Made by a program: the position numbers and the translations under genes. Source: JBFWUM01 sp050247255 (GTDB lineage Bacteria > Acidobacteriota > Vicinamibacteria > Vicinamibacterales > UBA2999). From it: a stretch of 64,000 nucleotides of DNA. Shown in pieces: positions 33,818-42,921 of the stretch; the stretch's first letter is position 1; every line of letters begins with the position of its first letter. The notes beneath the pieces were generated by a model, which worked only from the letters and a program-made list of their open reading frames with translations, did no database searches and was not told where the DNA came from. The DNA lies in the NCBI GenBank assembly GCA_050247255.1, contig JBFWUM010000007.1, positions 37,208 through 101,207 of the forward strand, read 5' to 3'.

Positions 33818-36800
33818 ACGACCGACTCGCGGCGTCGGACGGCGCCGGCCCCTCGTGCCCGGACGCTGAGTCGCTGGCGGCGTTCGCTGAGGGCACGGTG
33901 GGAGCAGAGGAGCGCCGCCGGATCGAGGCCCACCTCGCGGAGTGCGCCGATTGCCGGCAGGTGCTCGTGGCAACGATGGAACTGAACCCAGTGGAGAGCC
34001 GTGCTGCCGGCCCCGCCGCCGGCGGGAAGGTGGTGTCATGGCCGCTGCGGTATCGGGCTGTAGCCGTCGCGGCTGGCCTCGCCGCGGCGGTCGTGCTCGC
34101 GGTCCGGGTGTGGGTGCCCGGACCGGCCTCTACCTTCGCGACACCGGAGCTCGAAGCGCTGGCCGACGCGCTGGCAGGCGAGGGCACGCGGCCGCTCGCC
34201 GGACGCCTTGCGGGTGGCTATCGGTATGCGCCGCCGCCTCCGGTTACCCGGGGCGCTGACGGGAGAGGAGTGGGGCCCGACGTGCAGATTGCCGCCGCCA
34301 ATATCGAAAAGGCCGCTATCGCCAACGAGACGGCGGCGACGCAGGCGGCGTTGGGAGTGGCCCGGCTCGTTCGCGGCGACATCGACGGCGCGATCGACGC
34401 GCTGACCGAAGCGTCGGTCCTGGATCCGCAGAACGCGGACTATCACAGCGATCTGGCTGCTGCGTACCTGGAACGTGCGCGCTCAGCGGGCGGATCGCCG
34501 GCAGACTGGGCCTCGGCGCTGGCCGCGGCGAATCGCGCAATTGCGCGTGGCGCGGGCAACGAGGCGCACTTCAACCGCGCGCTCGCGCTCGAGGGTGCGC
34601 TGCTGCGAGAGCAGGCGATCGAAGCCTGGGCTGAGTACGGCACCCGCGACGGCGACTCCGGCTGGGCCGCTGAGGCCGAGCAGCACCGGCAGCGGCTGGT
34701 GTCGCCGCAAAGCGAAGCGGTGCCGCTCGATCTTCAGCCGTTGCGCGAGCGGGTCGAACACGTCCTCCTGCGGGAATGGGGTGAGGCGTATGCCGCGGGC
34801 GATTTGGGGACAGCCGCCGAGCGGCTCGACGAAGCCGAGCGCGTGGCTCTCGACATCGTCAATCGCGGCGGCGACGGCATGCCGGTCCAGGGGATCGCGC
34901 TGATCCGCGGGCTTTCAGAGAGGGGCGACGCCGACCGGGTCCTGGCAGCTGCGCATGGCCACGAGATGTACGGCCGCGCGCGCGAGGCATTGGACGCCGA
35001 TGAGCAGCAGCGCGCCGTGGACCTTATGACCAGCGCCGCGAGTCATTTTCGCGAGGCCGGTAGCGACTACGCGCTCTGGGAGCATGTGTTTCGCGGCATC
35101 CTCCTGAGAAACCAAGGGAAGCCGCAGGCGTCAATCGATGCCTTCGCCCGCGTCGCCGCAGCTTCGCCGCCAGCCTCCTATAGCCATCTACGCGCGCGCG
35201 TGGAATGGGGCACGGGCGTTGGCTATGACGAACAGGGCCGCTATGACCGTGGCATTCAGTATCTCGAGCGCGCTGTGGACGGATTCCGTCGTTCGTCAGA
35301 ACGGACCTACACCGTGTCGACGCGGGCGCTGCTGGCGGAAGCTGAATGGGTGTTGGGGGATCACGAACGCGCGTGGATGCACGTCCGTGACGTCTCGCGT
35401 GAAATCGAACGGGGCGGCATTCGACCCAGCTTCTACCACCTGGCGATTGCCGGGAGGCTTGCGCTCAGCGCCAGGTTACCCGAAGCCGCTCTCGAGTTCG
35501 AAACGGCTCGAGTGCAGGCGGTAAGCAGTCCGCGCACGCTGGCGGAAGCGTTCAAGCGGCGGGCCCGGACATTTACCCTGCTCGGGAACTACGCGGCCGC
35601 CGAGAGCGATCTAGATCGAGCGGTTGCATCAGTGGAGCAGCTCGCCGATGAGGCTTTGCGCATTCGCAACGCGGCGGATGTGAGTATTTCCCGGGCCGAA
35701 CTCCTGAGTCGTAGCGACAGCCGCCGGGCGATTCAGGAAGCCGACGAGGCCATGCGAACGGTGCCTGAGCGGGATCCGGCCCTTCGCCTCGCCCAGCTAC
35801 TCGCGCTGCGCGCGCGAGCTTACGAGCGCGAGGGCGACATCGCTGCGGCCAGGACGGACCTGATTGCCGCGATCGACGAATTCGAGGCCAAGCGCACTCA
35901 ACTTGCGTCGGTGGAGGATCAGCTCCGGGCCTTCGATGGAGAGCGCCCGATTTTCAAGCAGTTGATTCAACTGGAGGCGCTAGGCGCCGGAGACGCGATT
36001 GCGGCGTTGGGCGTCGCTGAGCGGTCCCGGGCCGGGGCCGGCCGGCGTCATGGCGGGCTGCTCGATCCAGCGAGCGACCACGCACGGCTCCCGGCCGGCA
36101 CGGCAGTGGCGTTTTTTGAGGTGCTCGATGACCACGTTCTGGCGTGGACCCTGACGCGCGACAGGATTTCCCACTTTTCCCGGACGTGGCCGCGTGAGGC
36201 TTTGTCGCTCGACGTGCAACGCATCGAACGAGCCATTGCCGATGGCGCCGATGTCCGCGGCCTGATGGCACCGGCCGCGAGAATCATGCGCGAGCTGGTC
36301 GCGCCGGTGCTTGAAGCGGCGGGGCCCCGTTCCACGGTGTTCATCGTGCCCGATGGCCCGCTCGCGCGGGTCCCCTTTGCGGCGCTTCCCGACGCGAGTG
36401 GTGAGCCACTGGTCGCCAACCATGCCATCGGCGTCGGCACCAGCCTGACCGACCTGCTGTCGGGAGTCGGGCGCCTGTCGCGGGCCGCGCCGCGCTCGGT
36501 GGTGGCCCTTGGCGACGGGCACGATCCCTCCGCCAGCCACCTGCCTATGCTTCCGCTTGCCGACGCCGAGGCCAGGGCCGTTGGCGCGCTGTACCCGCAG
36601 CGGACGGTGTTGACCGGAACCGCGGCGACGCGCCAAGGCCTGTTGGCCGACAGCGGTGACGTGCTGCACTTCGCCGGGCACACGGTTGTCAACCGCGAGT
36701 TCCCGCTGCTCTCGAGGCTGCTGCTTGCGCCCGAGGGCCGCGGCGGCGATGGGGCACTGCTCGGCTCGGAAGTCCTTGCGCATCGTTTCAACCGCACGCA

Positions 36801-37116
36801 GGTGGTTGTACTGGCGTCGTGCGACACGGGTCTCGGCACGGTCATCGACGGCGAAGGGGTGGTGAGCGTGGCGCGCGCCTTTCTCGGTGCCGGCGTGCCG
36901 GCCGTTATCGCGAGCCTGTGGCCCGTCGAGGACGACACGCACGAGCTTATGACCGCGGTGCATCGGCAGTTGGCGGCGTCCAGTCCGCCGGCGGACGCGC
37001 TGCGCGCGGCCCAGTTGACGGTGTTGCGCACGCGGGGCGCGGGGGCTGCCGTTCGCATCTGGGGTGGGTTTACGGCTTTTGGCGGCATGGCCGCAGGACG
37101 AGAGGCTGAATCGTGA
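33808..37116 (+). CDS. Anti-sigma zinc finger - TM - TPR - CHAT peptidase fusion
   Basis: 1102 residues from GTG 33808 (AAAGGAG ahead). Parts: an anti-sigma zinc finger with Cys17 and His42-X3-Cys46-X2-Cys49; a membrane helix (about 80-100, 'AVAVAAGLAAAVVLAV'); ten or more TPR-like helical repeats; and a C-terminal CHAT domain of the caspase clan. The CHAT catalytic pair is His958 in 'LHFAGHTVV' and Cys1005 in 'VVLASCDTGLG', with 'WPVEDDTHELM' downstream. CHAT enzymes are proteases that cleave partner proteins, including some gasdermins, when activated through TPRs. The fusion suggests that the anti-sigma factor and the protease share one sensor. Confidence 0.9.
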   Translation: MALDDRLAASDGAGPSCPDAESLAAFAEGTVGAEERRRIEAHLAECADCRQVLVATMELNPVESRAAGPAAGGKVVSWPLRYRAVAVAAGLAAAVVLAVRVWVPGPASTFATPELEALADALAGEGTRPLAGRLAGGYRYAPPPPVTRGADGRGVGPDVQIAAANIEKAAIANETAATQAALGVARLVRGDIDGAIDALTEASVLDPQNADYHSDLAAAYLERARSAGGSPADWASALAAANRAIARGAGNEAHFNRALALEGALLREQAIEAWAEYGTRDGDSGWAAEAEQHRQRLVSPQSEAVPLDLQPLRERVEHVLLREWGEAYAAGDLGTAAERLDEAERVALDIVNRGGDGMPVQGIALIRGLSERGDADRVLAAAHGHEMYGRAREALDADEQQRAVDLMTSAASHFREAGSDYALWEHVFRGILLRNQGKPQASIDAFARVAAASPPASYSHLRARVEWGTGVGYDEQGRYDRGIQYLERAVDGFRRSSERTYTVSTRALLAEAEWVLGDHERAWMHVRDVSREIERGGIRPSFYHLAIAGRLALSARLPEAALEFETARVQAVSSPRTLAEAFKRRARTFTLLGNYAAAESDLDRAVASVEQLADEALRIRNAADVSISRAELLSRSDSRRAIQEADEAMRTVPERDPALRLAQLLALRARAYEREGDIAAARTDLIAAIDEFEAKRTQLASVEDQLRAFDGERPIFKQLIQLEALGAGDAIAALGVAERSRAGAGRRHGGLLDPASDHARLPAGTAVAFFEVLDDHVLAWTLTRDRISHFSRTWPREALSLDVQRIERAIADGADVRGLMAPAARIMRELVAPVLEAAGPRSTVFIVPDGPLARVPFAALPDASGEPLVANHAIGVGTSLTDLLSGVGRLSRAAPRSVVALGDGHDPSASHLPMLPLADAEARAVGALYPQRTVLTGTAATRQGLLADSGDVLHFAGHTVVNREFPLLSRLLLAPEGRGGDGALLGSEVLAHRFNRTQVVVLASCDTGLGTVIDGEGVVSVARAFLGAGVPAVIASLWPVEDDTHELMTAVHRQLAASSPPADALRAAQLTVLRTRGAGAAVRIWGGFTAFGGMAAGREAES

Positions 37117-37979
37117 ACAGGTTCATCTGCAGGTTTTACGGCCGCTTCGTGATGGCGGCGACCGGAGACCGTGGGAAGCCGGAACTGACGTTTCTCATGC
37201 CGAACATGCAGTTTCGGCGCGCCGGCCTCCGCGAACATCGCGCCCTGATGACGATCGCGCGCCACCACGTCGCGGTGAAACCGGAGGCCGGCGTCCAGCC
37301 GACCACCTTCGCTCCGACCTACCGCACGATGGCCGGAGTTGATCCGAAGACGGCCGAGCAGTTCGTCTGGGATCTTCGAGGCTGGACGATCGACACCATG
37401 ACCACCGGCGGTGTCCCGCTGACCTTTGCGGCGAACCAGGAACTGGTCGATCTCGGCGAACTGGAACAGCTGGCCGGCCGGCCAGGAGCCACGCTGGATC
37501 GCCGGTGCCTGAAGGGTTCCAGCAGCGGAGCGGTGCACGCGGCCATCAAGGTCGGAGGCGGAAGCGGCCACGGCCGCAGCCTCTTCAGGTCACCGCCGAA
37601 TGCCTACGTGGCGCTCGACGCCGCGATGAGGGCCGCCGCTGACGGCAGCGGCCAGCCGGAGGCGAAGCGCGCCGGCCGTCAGGACATCGACATCATCGAG
37701 GTGACGTTGCCTCCTGGGGATCGTCTGCGTATCTCCGCGACACCGGAAGGCGGAGGGCCTTCGCGCCAGGTCACCGTCGACGCCAAGGGCGACACGGTCA
37801 TCGCCTTCACCAACCTCTGCGTGTGTCTCCCGGAAGAGCATCCGATCTTCGACATGGAGTTCGCGCAGTACTACAACGTGCTCGAGCAGGATGCGGTGCC
37901 GAGCAACGTGCTGATCCCTGCCATGGCGGCGGGCCTGGGTTACGACGATTGCGACAATCAGGCGGAGATCTGGTACTGA
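37113..37979 (+). CDS. Protein of unknown function co-translated with the CHAT protein
   Basis: 288 residues from GTG 37113, overlapping the CHAT stop as GTGA. No domain recognised. Visible features are an N-terminal basic stretch (MNRFICRFYGRF), 'GWTIDTMTTGGVPLTFAAN', a central Gly-rich segment 'IKVGGGSGHGRS', and an acidic C-terminus with 'LCVCLPEEHPIFDMEF' and 'GYDDCDNQAEIWY'. No signal peptide or membrane helix. The tight coupling suggests a substrate, regulator or partner of the CHAT protein. Confidence 0.75.
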   Translation: MNRFICRFYGRFVMAATGDRGKPELTFLMPNMQFRRAGLREHRALMTIARHHVAVKPEAGVQPTTFAPTYRTMAGVDPKTAEQFVWDLRGWTIDTMTTGGVPLTFAANQELVDLGELEQLAGRPGATLDRRCLKGSSSGAVHAAIKVGGGSGHGRSLFRSPPNAYVALDAAMRAAADGSGQPEAKRAGRQDIDIIEVTLPPGDRLRISATPEGGGPSRQVTVDAKGDTVIAFTNLCVCLPEEHPIFDMEFAQYYNVLEQDAVPSNVLIPAMAAGLGYDDCDNQAEIWY

Positions 37980-37986
37980 CGCCGAT

Positions 37987-38859
37987 CTAAGACACGCGAA
38001 GACGGGCGACGTCGGCGCGGTAGTAGACGTCGCCAAAGACTCGGTCGCGGATGAATCGATCGTTGAACACCCCGAATGCGCGCCGTTCGGGGCCGTTCGC
38101 GGTCGTGTACGTCACTTCGATCTCGCCCGTCTCGAACGCCAGGGGGGACCCCCTCAGGAGCGGTGCCTCGAACTGCACGGCCTCGAGGGCGTCGCGCACT
38201 GCTGCGCCGACCCATAGCTCCGTGCTGCCCGTGTCGCGAGACCGCAGCCGCACCGATCGCAGCTGCCGGCTGGGTATGGCGACGAATCCGGTCAGGCTCG
38301 CGAATAGGACCGGGTCGGTGCCGAACTCCCAGCCGCCTCGATCGAAGGACGGCTCAGGGACTGCCGCGGTCGCCGCGTCGGTGATCCAGACGGTCCCGGG
38401 CTCGAGGTACATATCTGCGCATCCGGCGCCGATCCACACGAACCCCGTTGGCGCCGATACCCGCACGCCGCTTGCGCGGGCCAGTCCCTGGACCAGGGTA
38501 AGCCCCGCCTCGCCCGCGCCGGCGTTGCACGCAATGACGCGAAGCGACGTGAGCGTTCTGCCCGACCAGTCTCCGAGGTGGGCGGCATTGATGAACGAAC
38601 CCTCGGGTGGCGCGTACGGGGGATCGCCGCATCCGGTGCCGACAAGACCGGCCCGCCCGTGGCCGATCAGGTCCACGGGGCCGCGCCGCGACTTGCAGTA
38701 GGCCACGGCCCCTTCACGGCTGGCGTGCTCCTGGACCCGCCCTGGCAGGAGCACGCGGCAGCGCTCTCTGAAGGAGTTCAAGCGCGTCTCGTCAGTAGCG
38801 TCGATCGCGACGTCGCCTTCCGCCTGGAACGTGTCGAAGGCGCACGTGGTCGAGGACAT
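37987..38859 (-). CDS. Caspase-like (clan CD / DUF4347-like) protein
   Basis: 290 residues. 'PVDLIGHGRAG' with His67 and 'LRVIACNAGAGEAGLTLVQGLA' with Cys111 reproduce the His-Gly ... Cys arrangement of clan CD cysteine peptidases; the layout is nearest to DUF4347, where the Cys strand is followed by a helix and 'GVRVSAPTG'. Residues 150-290 are beta-rich and unassigned. No signal peptide. It is convergent with the CHAT operon (7 bp between stops), so it may be a second protease or a decoy of that module. The catalytic assignment rests only on motif spacing. Confidence 0.65.
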   Translation of the reverse strand: MSSTTCAFDTFQAEGDVAIDATDETRLNSFRERCRVLLPGRVQEHASREGAVAYCKSRRGPVDLIGHGRAGLVGTGCGDPPYAPPEGSFINAAHLGDWSGRTLTSLRVIACNAGAGEAGLTLVQGLARASGVRVSAPTGFVWIGAGCADMYLEPGTVWITDAATAAVPEPSFDRGGWEFGTDPVLFASLTGFVAIPSRQLRSVRLRSRDTGSTELWVGAAVRDALEAVQFEAPLLRGSPLAFETGEIEVTYTTANGPERRAFGVFNDRFIRDRVFGDVYYRADVARLRVS

Positions 38860-38977
38860 CCGGGCCGATTATTGGTCGCGGACGCGCGGGCGCACAAGGC
38901 GTGCGACGGAATTCTGAAGGCATGTCCGTCTACCTCGCTGAACGCGGGACATCCCCGCCCAGCATCAGGAGACGCCC

Positions 38978-39493
38978 ATGACTCTTCGCTCACTCTGGCT
39001 GCCATGCCTCGCGCTCGCCATGGCGATCACGACCGTCGGTTGCGGCGACGACAAGGTATCCAACCCTGCCGCCCCCTCGTCCACCTCGACGACGTCGCTG
39101 AACCTCGCCGGCACCTGGAGCGGCAACTTCACCGAGCCGGGGGACAACGACCCGACCCGCATCGGCTCCTGGACGGCCACCCAGACGGGTTCGAGCGTCA
39201 CGGGACCGCTCATTGTCATCGCCGACGCCGGTGATGGTCAGGCGGTGAACGTTCCCACCACCTTCGGCGGAACCGTGACCGGCAACCAGTTGGCGGCGAC
39301 CTTCACCGTGGCCGCCGGGGCCATTCCCGATCCGTCGCTTGCCGCCTGCGCGTTCAGTGGCACCGGCACCCTCACGGCGACCGCATCCTCGATTTCGGGG
39401 CAGCTCGCCATGACGTTCCCGCCGGCGTGCGTCGGTGAGGATCTGCTCAGCGACACGCCGACCGGCACCTGGATCATCACCCTCTCGAAGTAG
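38978..39493 (+). CDS. Putative lipoprotein
   Basis: 171 residues. The N-terminal signal LWLPCLALAMAITTVGC fits a lipobox with Cys22, followed by a Ser/Thr-rich linker and a beta-rich domain ('LAGTWSGNFTEPG', 'GSVTGPLIV'-like, 'LTATASSISGQLAMTF'). It resembles small acidobacterial surface lipoproteins of unknown role. CAGGAGA ahead of ATG 38978 is a fair ribosome site. The Kelch gene starts 3 bp after its stop, so they form one unit. Confidence 0.8.
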   Translation: MTLRSLWLPCLALAMAITTVGCGDDKVSNPAAPSSTSTTSLNLAGTWSGNFTEPGDNDPTRIGSWTATQTGSSVTGPLIVIADAGDGQAVNVPTTFGGTVTGNQLAATFTVAAGAIPDPSLAACAFSGTGTLTATASSISGQLAMTFPPACVGEDLLSDTPTGTWIITLSK

Positions 39494-39496
39494 GGC

Positions 39497-41614
39497 ATGC
39501 CGATGACCATCATCCTGCGACTGACGATCGTCCTCTGCCTGGGTCTGTTCGTGGCCCAGGCGGACGGCGCAACGCTCACCATCACCACCACGGGGCCCAA
39601 CGCGGGCAACGTGGCGGTGATGCCGGTCGGCCAGCTGTGCAGCGTCCCCGGCGGCGGGACCTGCACCCTGACGATCCCCGACGGCACGGCCATCCGGATC
39701 GTGGCCAATTCGCCCTCGACGCCGGGCATCTTCTCGAACGGCTCCGGCGATGCGGCGTCCTGCGGAGCGGTGAGTACCTGCGCGTTCACCCTCACGCAGA
39801 ACAGCGCCATCACGGCCACGTTCACGGCGGGCTCGTACCCGGCGATCACCATTGCCCCCGCGGGTGACGGTGGAACCCACGTCGGCGTCGATAACGCCGT
39901 CTGCCAGAACTTCGAGCTCGGGTTCAGTGCGTGCACGGTGTTCTACGCGCCCGGATCCGTCGCCAGGCTCGAAGCGCGCAACGCGCCGCACTCGCTGTTC
40001 TCCGGGTTCACCGCCGGCACCGGCGATGCCGCCGGCTGCTCCTCGTCGCCCTGCGAGTTCATGGTGACTGGGAACAGCACCCTCACGGCCAATGCCGCGT
40101 GGCTCGATACGACCGCGGTCGTGCCCGTCAACGTCACGCTCAATGCGGGGCAGCAGCAGCCGTATACCGTGGAGGGGACCTTCACGAACGGCGGCACGCG
40201 CCCCCTGCTGTCTGGACCCGGCGTCTGGTTCGGCAAGCGCGCGCTGCCGACGCCGCGGTTCTCGCTGGCGGCGGCTGCGGTGGCGCATGGTGTGTACGCC
40301 ATCGGCGGCGCAGATTCGACCGGGCCGAGCGGACGCGTCGACCGCTACCTGGCGGCGACCCCGCCGTTTGGCTTCGACATGTGGCAGCAGGTGGCCAGCA
40401 TGCCGACGCCGCGCGAAGGGCTGGCCGCGACAGACGCCGACGGGTTCATCTACGTGTTCGGCGGTCACACGACCGGCGGCGTCCTGACGGCCAACGTCGA
40501 ACGCTATGACCCGGTCGCAAATGCGTGGCTGGCACGCGCTCCGATCCCGACGCCGCGGACATGGCCTGCGGCAGCGACGATCGACGGCGTCATCTTCGTC
40601 GTCGGCGGCGGCGAACCGTCGGCGCCGCTGGGCGTTCTCGAGGCTTACGACCCGGCAACGGACACCTGGACGATGCGGGCGCCGATGCCGACGCCGCGGA
40701 CAGGGCTGGCTGCCGCGGTCGTGGAGGGGCTCCTCTACGCCATCGGCGGCTTCGACGGCAGCGGCAATGTGGGCGTGGTGGAAGCGTACGACCCGCAGAC
40801 CGACACATGGACCGCGGCGGCCTCCATGCCGACACCGCGGACGTTGCTGGCCGCGGCCGTTGCCGAGGACATCGTCTACGCCATCGGCGGCTACAACGGG
40901 TCTGCGCTCGGCACCGTCGAAGCGTTCAACCCGATGACCAACAGCTGGACGACGCTCGGGAACATGCCGCAGCCGCGCAGCCAGTTCGGTCTCGCCATCT
41001 TCAACTCCCGCCTGTGGGCAGTGGGCGGTCTGACGGGCAGCACGCCGGCCACGAGTGTCGCGACGTTCCAGGCATTCCGTCCGCCCGAGGCGACCTGGTT
41101 CAGCGCCAACCACGCCGTGGCCACTGTGACGCAGGGGCCGGGAGGCGCCATGGCGACCGCGATCGCGTCGGGGACGACGACGATCGAAAACAGGGCCGGC
41201 CGGGTGTACTGCTCGGACATCGGCAGCAGCTGCGGCACGCTCACCGTGGCCGCCGCACCGCCGCCCCCGCCGCCGCCGTCGGGCCCCGAATACTTCGGCA
41301 ACGGGCAACGTCCCAGCGTGAACGCGTTCCTCGGCTATGAGGGGATCGTGAAGCGGCGGACGACGCTCGCCGCGGACAGCGTGCTGGCGCTGACCATCTG
41401 GTACGGCGACACGATCATCCCCTCGACCTTCTCGGCGATGCTCGATGGCGTCGACGTGACTGGCTACCTGCACCCCACGCCAGGCGGTTTCGAGACCGTG
41501 GAGATCGATCTCGAACCGGGCAGGCACACCCTGCAGTTGAAGGTGGACGGCCTGGGGCCAAAGGCAAAGCGGCGGACGGACCGCGATCGCCTGACCTTCG
41601 TCGTCAAGCCGTAA
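39497..41614 (+). CDS. Secreted Kelch-repeat protein
   Basis: 705 residues. Signal peptide (IILRLTIVLCLGLFVAQADG), then two beta-rich repeats of the bacterial-repeat type with paired cysteines ('GGGTCTLTIPDGTAI', 'TCAFTLTQNSAITATF'), then six Kelch repeats (about 245-530) such as 'VYAIGGADSTG', 'IYVFGGHTTGG' and 'LYAIGGFDGSGN' with 'DTWTMRAPMPTPRTG', forming a propeller. After a Pro-rich hinge comes a C-terminal adhesion-type domain ('LDGVDVTGYLHPTPGG'). Probably cell-surface or secreted, binding protein or carbohydrate. Confidence 0.9.
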   Translation: MPMTIILRLTIVLCLGLFVAQADGATLTITTTGPNAGNVAVMPVGQLCSVPGGGTCTLTIPDGTAIRIVANSPSTPGIFSNGSGDAASCGAVSTCAFTLTQNSAITATFTAGSYPAITIAPAGDGGTHVGVDNAVCQNFELGFSACTVFYAPGSVARLEARNAPHSLFSGFTAGTGDAAGCSSSPCEFMVTGNSTLTANAAWLDTTAVVPVNVTLNAGQQQPYTVEGTFTNGGTRPLLSGPGVWFGKRALPTPRFSLAAAAVAHGVYAIGGADSTGPSGRVDRYLAATPPFGFDMWQQVASMPTPREGLAATDADGFIYVFGGHTTGGVLTANVERYDPVANAWLARAPIPTPRTWPAAATIDGVIFVVGGGEPSAPLGVLEAYDPATDTWTMRAPMPTPRTGLAAAVVEGLLYAIGGFDGSGNVGVVEAYDPQTDTWTAAASMPTPRTLLAAAVAEDIVYAIGGYNGSALGTVEAFNPMTNSWTTLGNMPQPRSQFGLAIFNSRLWAVGGLTGSTPATSVATFQAFRPPEATWFSANHAVATVTQGPGGAMATAIASGTTTIENRAGRVYCSDIGSSCGTLTVAAAPPPPPPPSGPEYFGNGQRPSVNAFLGYEGIVKRRTTLAADSVLALTIWYGDTIIPSTFSAMLDGVDVTGYLHPTPGGFETVEIDLEPGRHTLQLKVDGLGPKAKRRTDRDRLTFVVKP

Positions 41615-41634
41615 GCGGCCTACACTAGGAGGCG

Positions 41635-42921
41635 ATGGCCGATCGTCGATCATCGCCTCCAACTGAACGCGCCGCGATCGTCGGCCTCGTCACCTCGTCC
41701 GCGCGGCGGGTCGAATCCGAACAGTCGCTCGAGGAGCTGGCCGGCCTGGCCGACGCCGCCGGCGCGCAGGTGGTCCTGCGCATGCTGCAGGAGCGGCCGA
41801 AGCCCGATGCCGCCACCTTCATCGGCAGCGGCAAGGTTGCGGCGCTCGCGGCGGCCTGCAGCGAGGCCGGCGTCGACGTCGTCATCTTCGACAACGAACT
41901 CACCCCCGGACAGCTGCGGCAGCTCGAAGAGAAGCTCGAGCGCAAGGTCATCGATCGGACGCAGCTGATTCTCGACATTTTCGCGCGCCGCGCCCGCACC
42001 CGCGAAGGCAAGTGGCAGGTGGAACTGGCGCAGCTCAAGTACCTGTTGCCGCGGCTCGTGGGGTCCGGCGCTGCCCTCTCCCGCCTGGGCGGCGGCATCG
42101 GCACGCGCGGCCCCGGTGAAACGAAGCTGGAAAGCGACCGGCGCCGCATCCGCGTTCGCATCCAGGCGATCCAGAAGGAGATCGACCAGGTCCGCCAGCG
42201 GCGGTCGCAGCTGCGCGACCGGCGTCACAAGCAGTCGGTGCCGACGGTGGCGCTGGTCGGCTACACCAACGCCGGCAAGACGACCCTGTTCAACCGGCTG
42301 ACGCATGCCGATGCCGTGGCGTCCGACGCGCTGTTCGTGACGCTCGATCCGCTGGTGCGGCAGGTGAAGCTGCCGGATCGACGGGAGCTGCTGGTGTCGG
42401 ACACGGTGGGCTTCATCGACCGGCTGCCGCATGCGCTCGTTGCCGCGTTCCGCGCGACGCTCGAAGAGGTCGCCGAAGCGGATCTCGCCTTGCACGTCAT
42501 CGACGCGTCCAGCGCCGAGCGCGATCGCCACATGGCCGCCGTTCGCCGCGTGCTGGAGGAGGTTGGCGCCGCCGAGGTGCCGGTGATCGACGTGTTCAAC
42601 AAGATCGACGCGGTGAGCGCCGATGAGGCGCGGCGCCTGCAGGCCGCCGACCCGGCGGCGGTGCTGATCTCGGCGCAGACCGGGCGCGGCGTGGACGAGC
42701 TGCTGCAGGTGGTGGCCTCCCGACTTGCGCTCGACACGAGGCGGATTACCATCACCTTTGACAGTGCCAAGGAATTCGATCGGCAGCAGATTGGACGGCT
42801 CTACCGGGTGGCGCGCGTGATCAGCCATGTTGCCAGCAACGGCAAGGTTGTGATCGAGGCCGACGTGCCGCGGCGGTTCATCGAGCGGCTGACCACCCCC
42901 GGCGAGACGATCGATGCGTAG
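41635..42921 (+). CDS. hflX: GTPase HflX
   Basis: 428 residues; ribosome-associated GTPase that splits stalled ribosomes, mainly under stress. The N-terminal HflX domain has 'FIGSGKVAALAAAC' and 'FDNELTPGQLRQLE'; the coiled linker is 'GPGETKLESDRRRIR'; the G domain begins with G1 GYTNAGKTTLFN (about 209) and has 'DTVGFIDRLPH' (G3) and 'NKID' (G4). AGGAGGCG directly before ATG 41635. Overlaps the next gene by 8 bp. Confidence 0.96.
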   Translation: MADRRSSPPTERAAIVGLVTSSARRVESEQSLEELAGLADAAGAQVVLRMLQERPKPDAATFIGSGKVAALAAACSEAGVDVVIFDNELTPGQLRQLEEKLERKVIDRTQLILDIFARRARTREGKWQVELAQLKYLLPRLVGSGAALSRLGGGIGTRGPGETKLESDRRRIRVRIQAIQKEIDQVRQRRSQLRDRRHKQSVPTVALVGYTNAGKTTLFNRLTHADAVASDALFVTLDPLVRQVKLPDRRELLVSDTVGFIDRLPHALVAAFRATLEEVAEADLALHVIDASSAERDRHMAAVRRVLEEVGAAEVPVIDVFNKIDAVSADEARRLQAADPAAVLISAQTGRGVDELLQVVASRLALDTRRITITFDSAKEFDRQQIGRLYRVARVISHVASNGKVVIEADVPRRFIERLTTPGETIDA

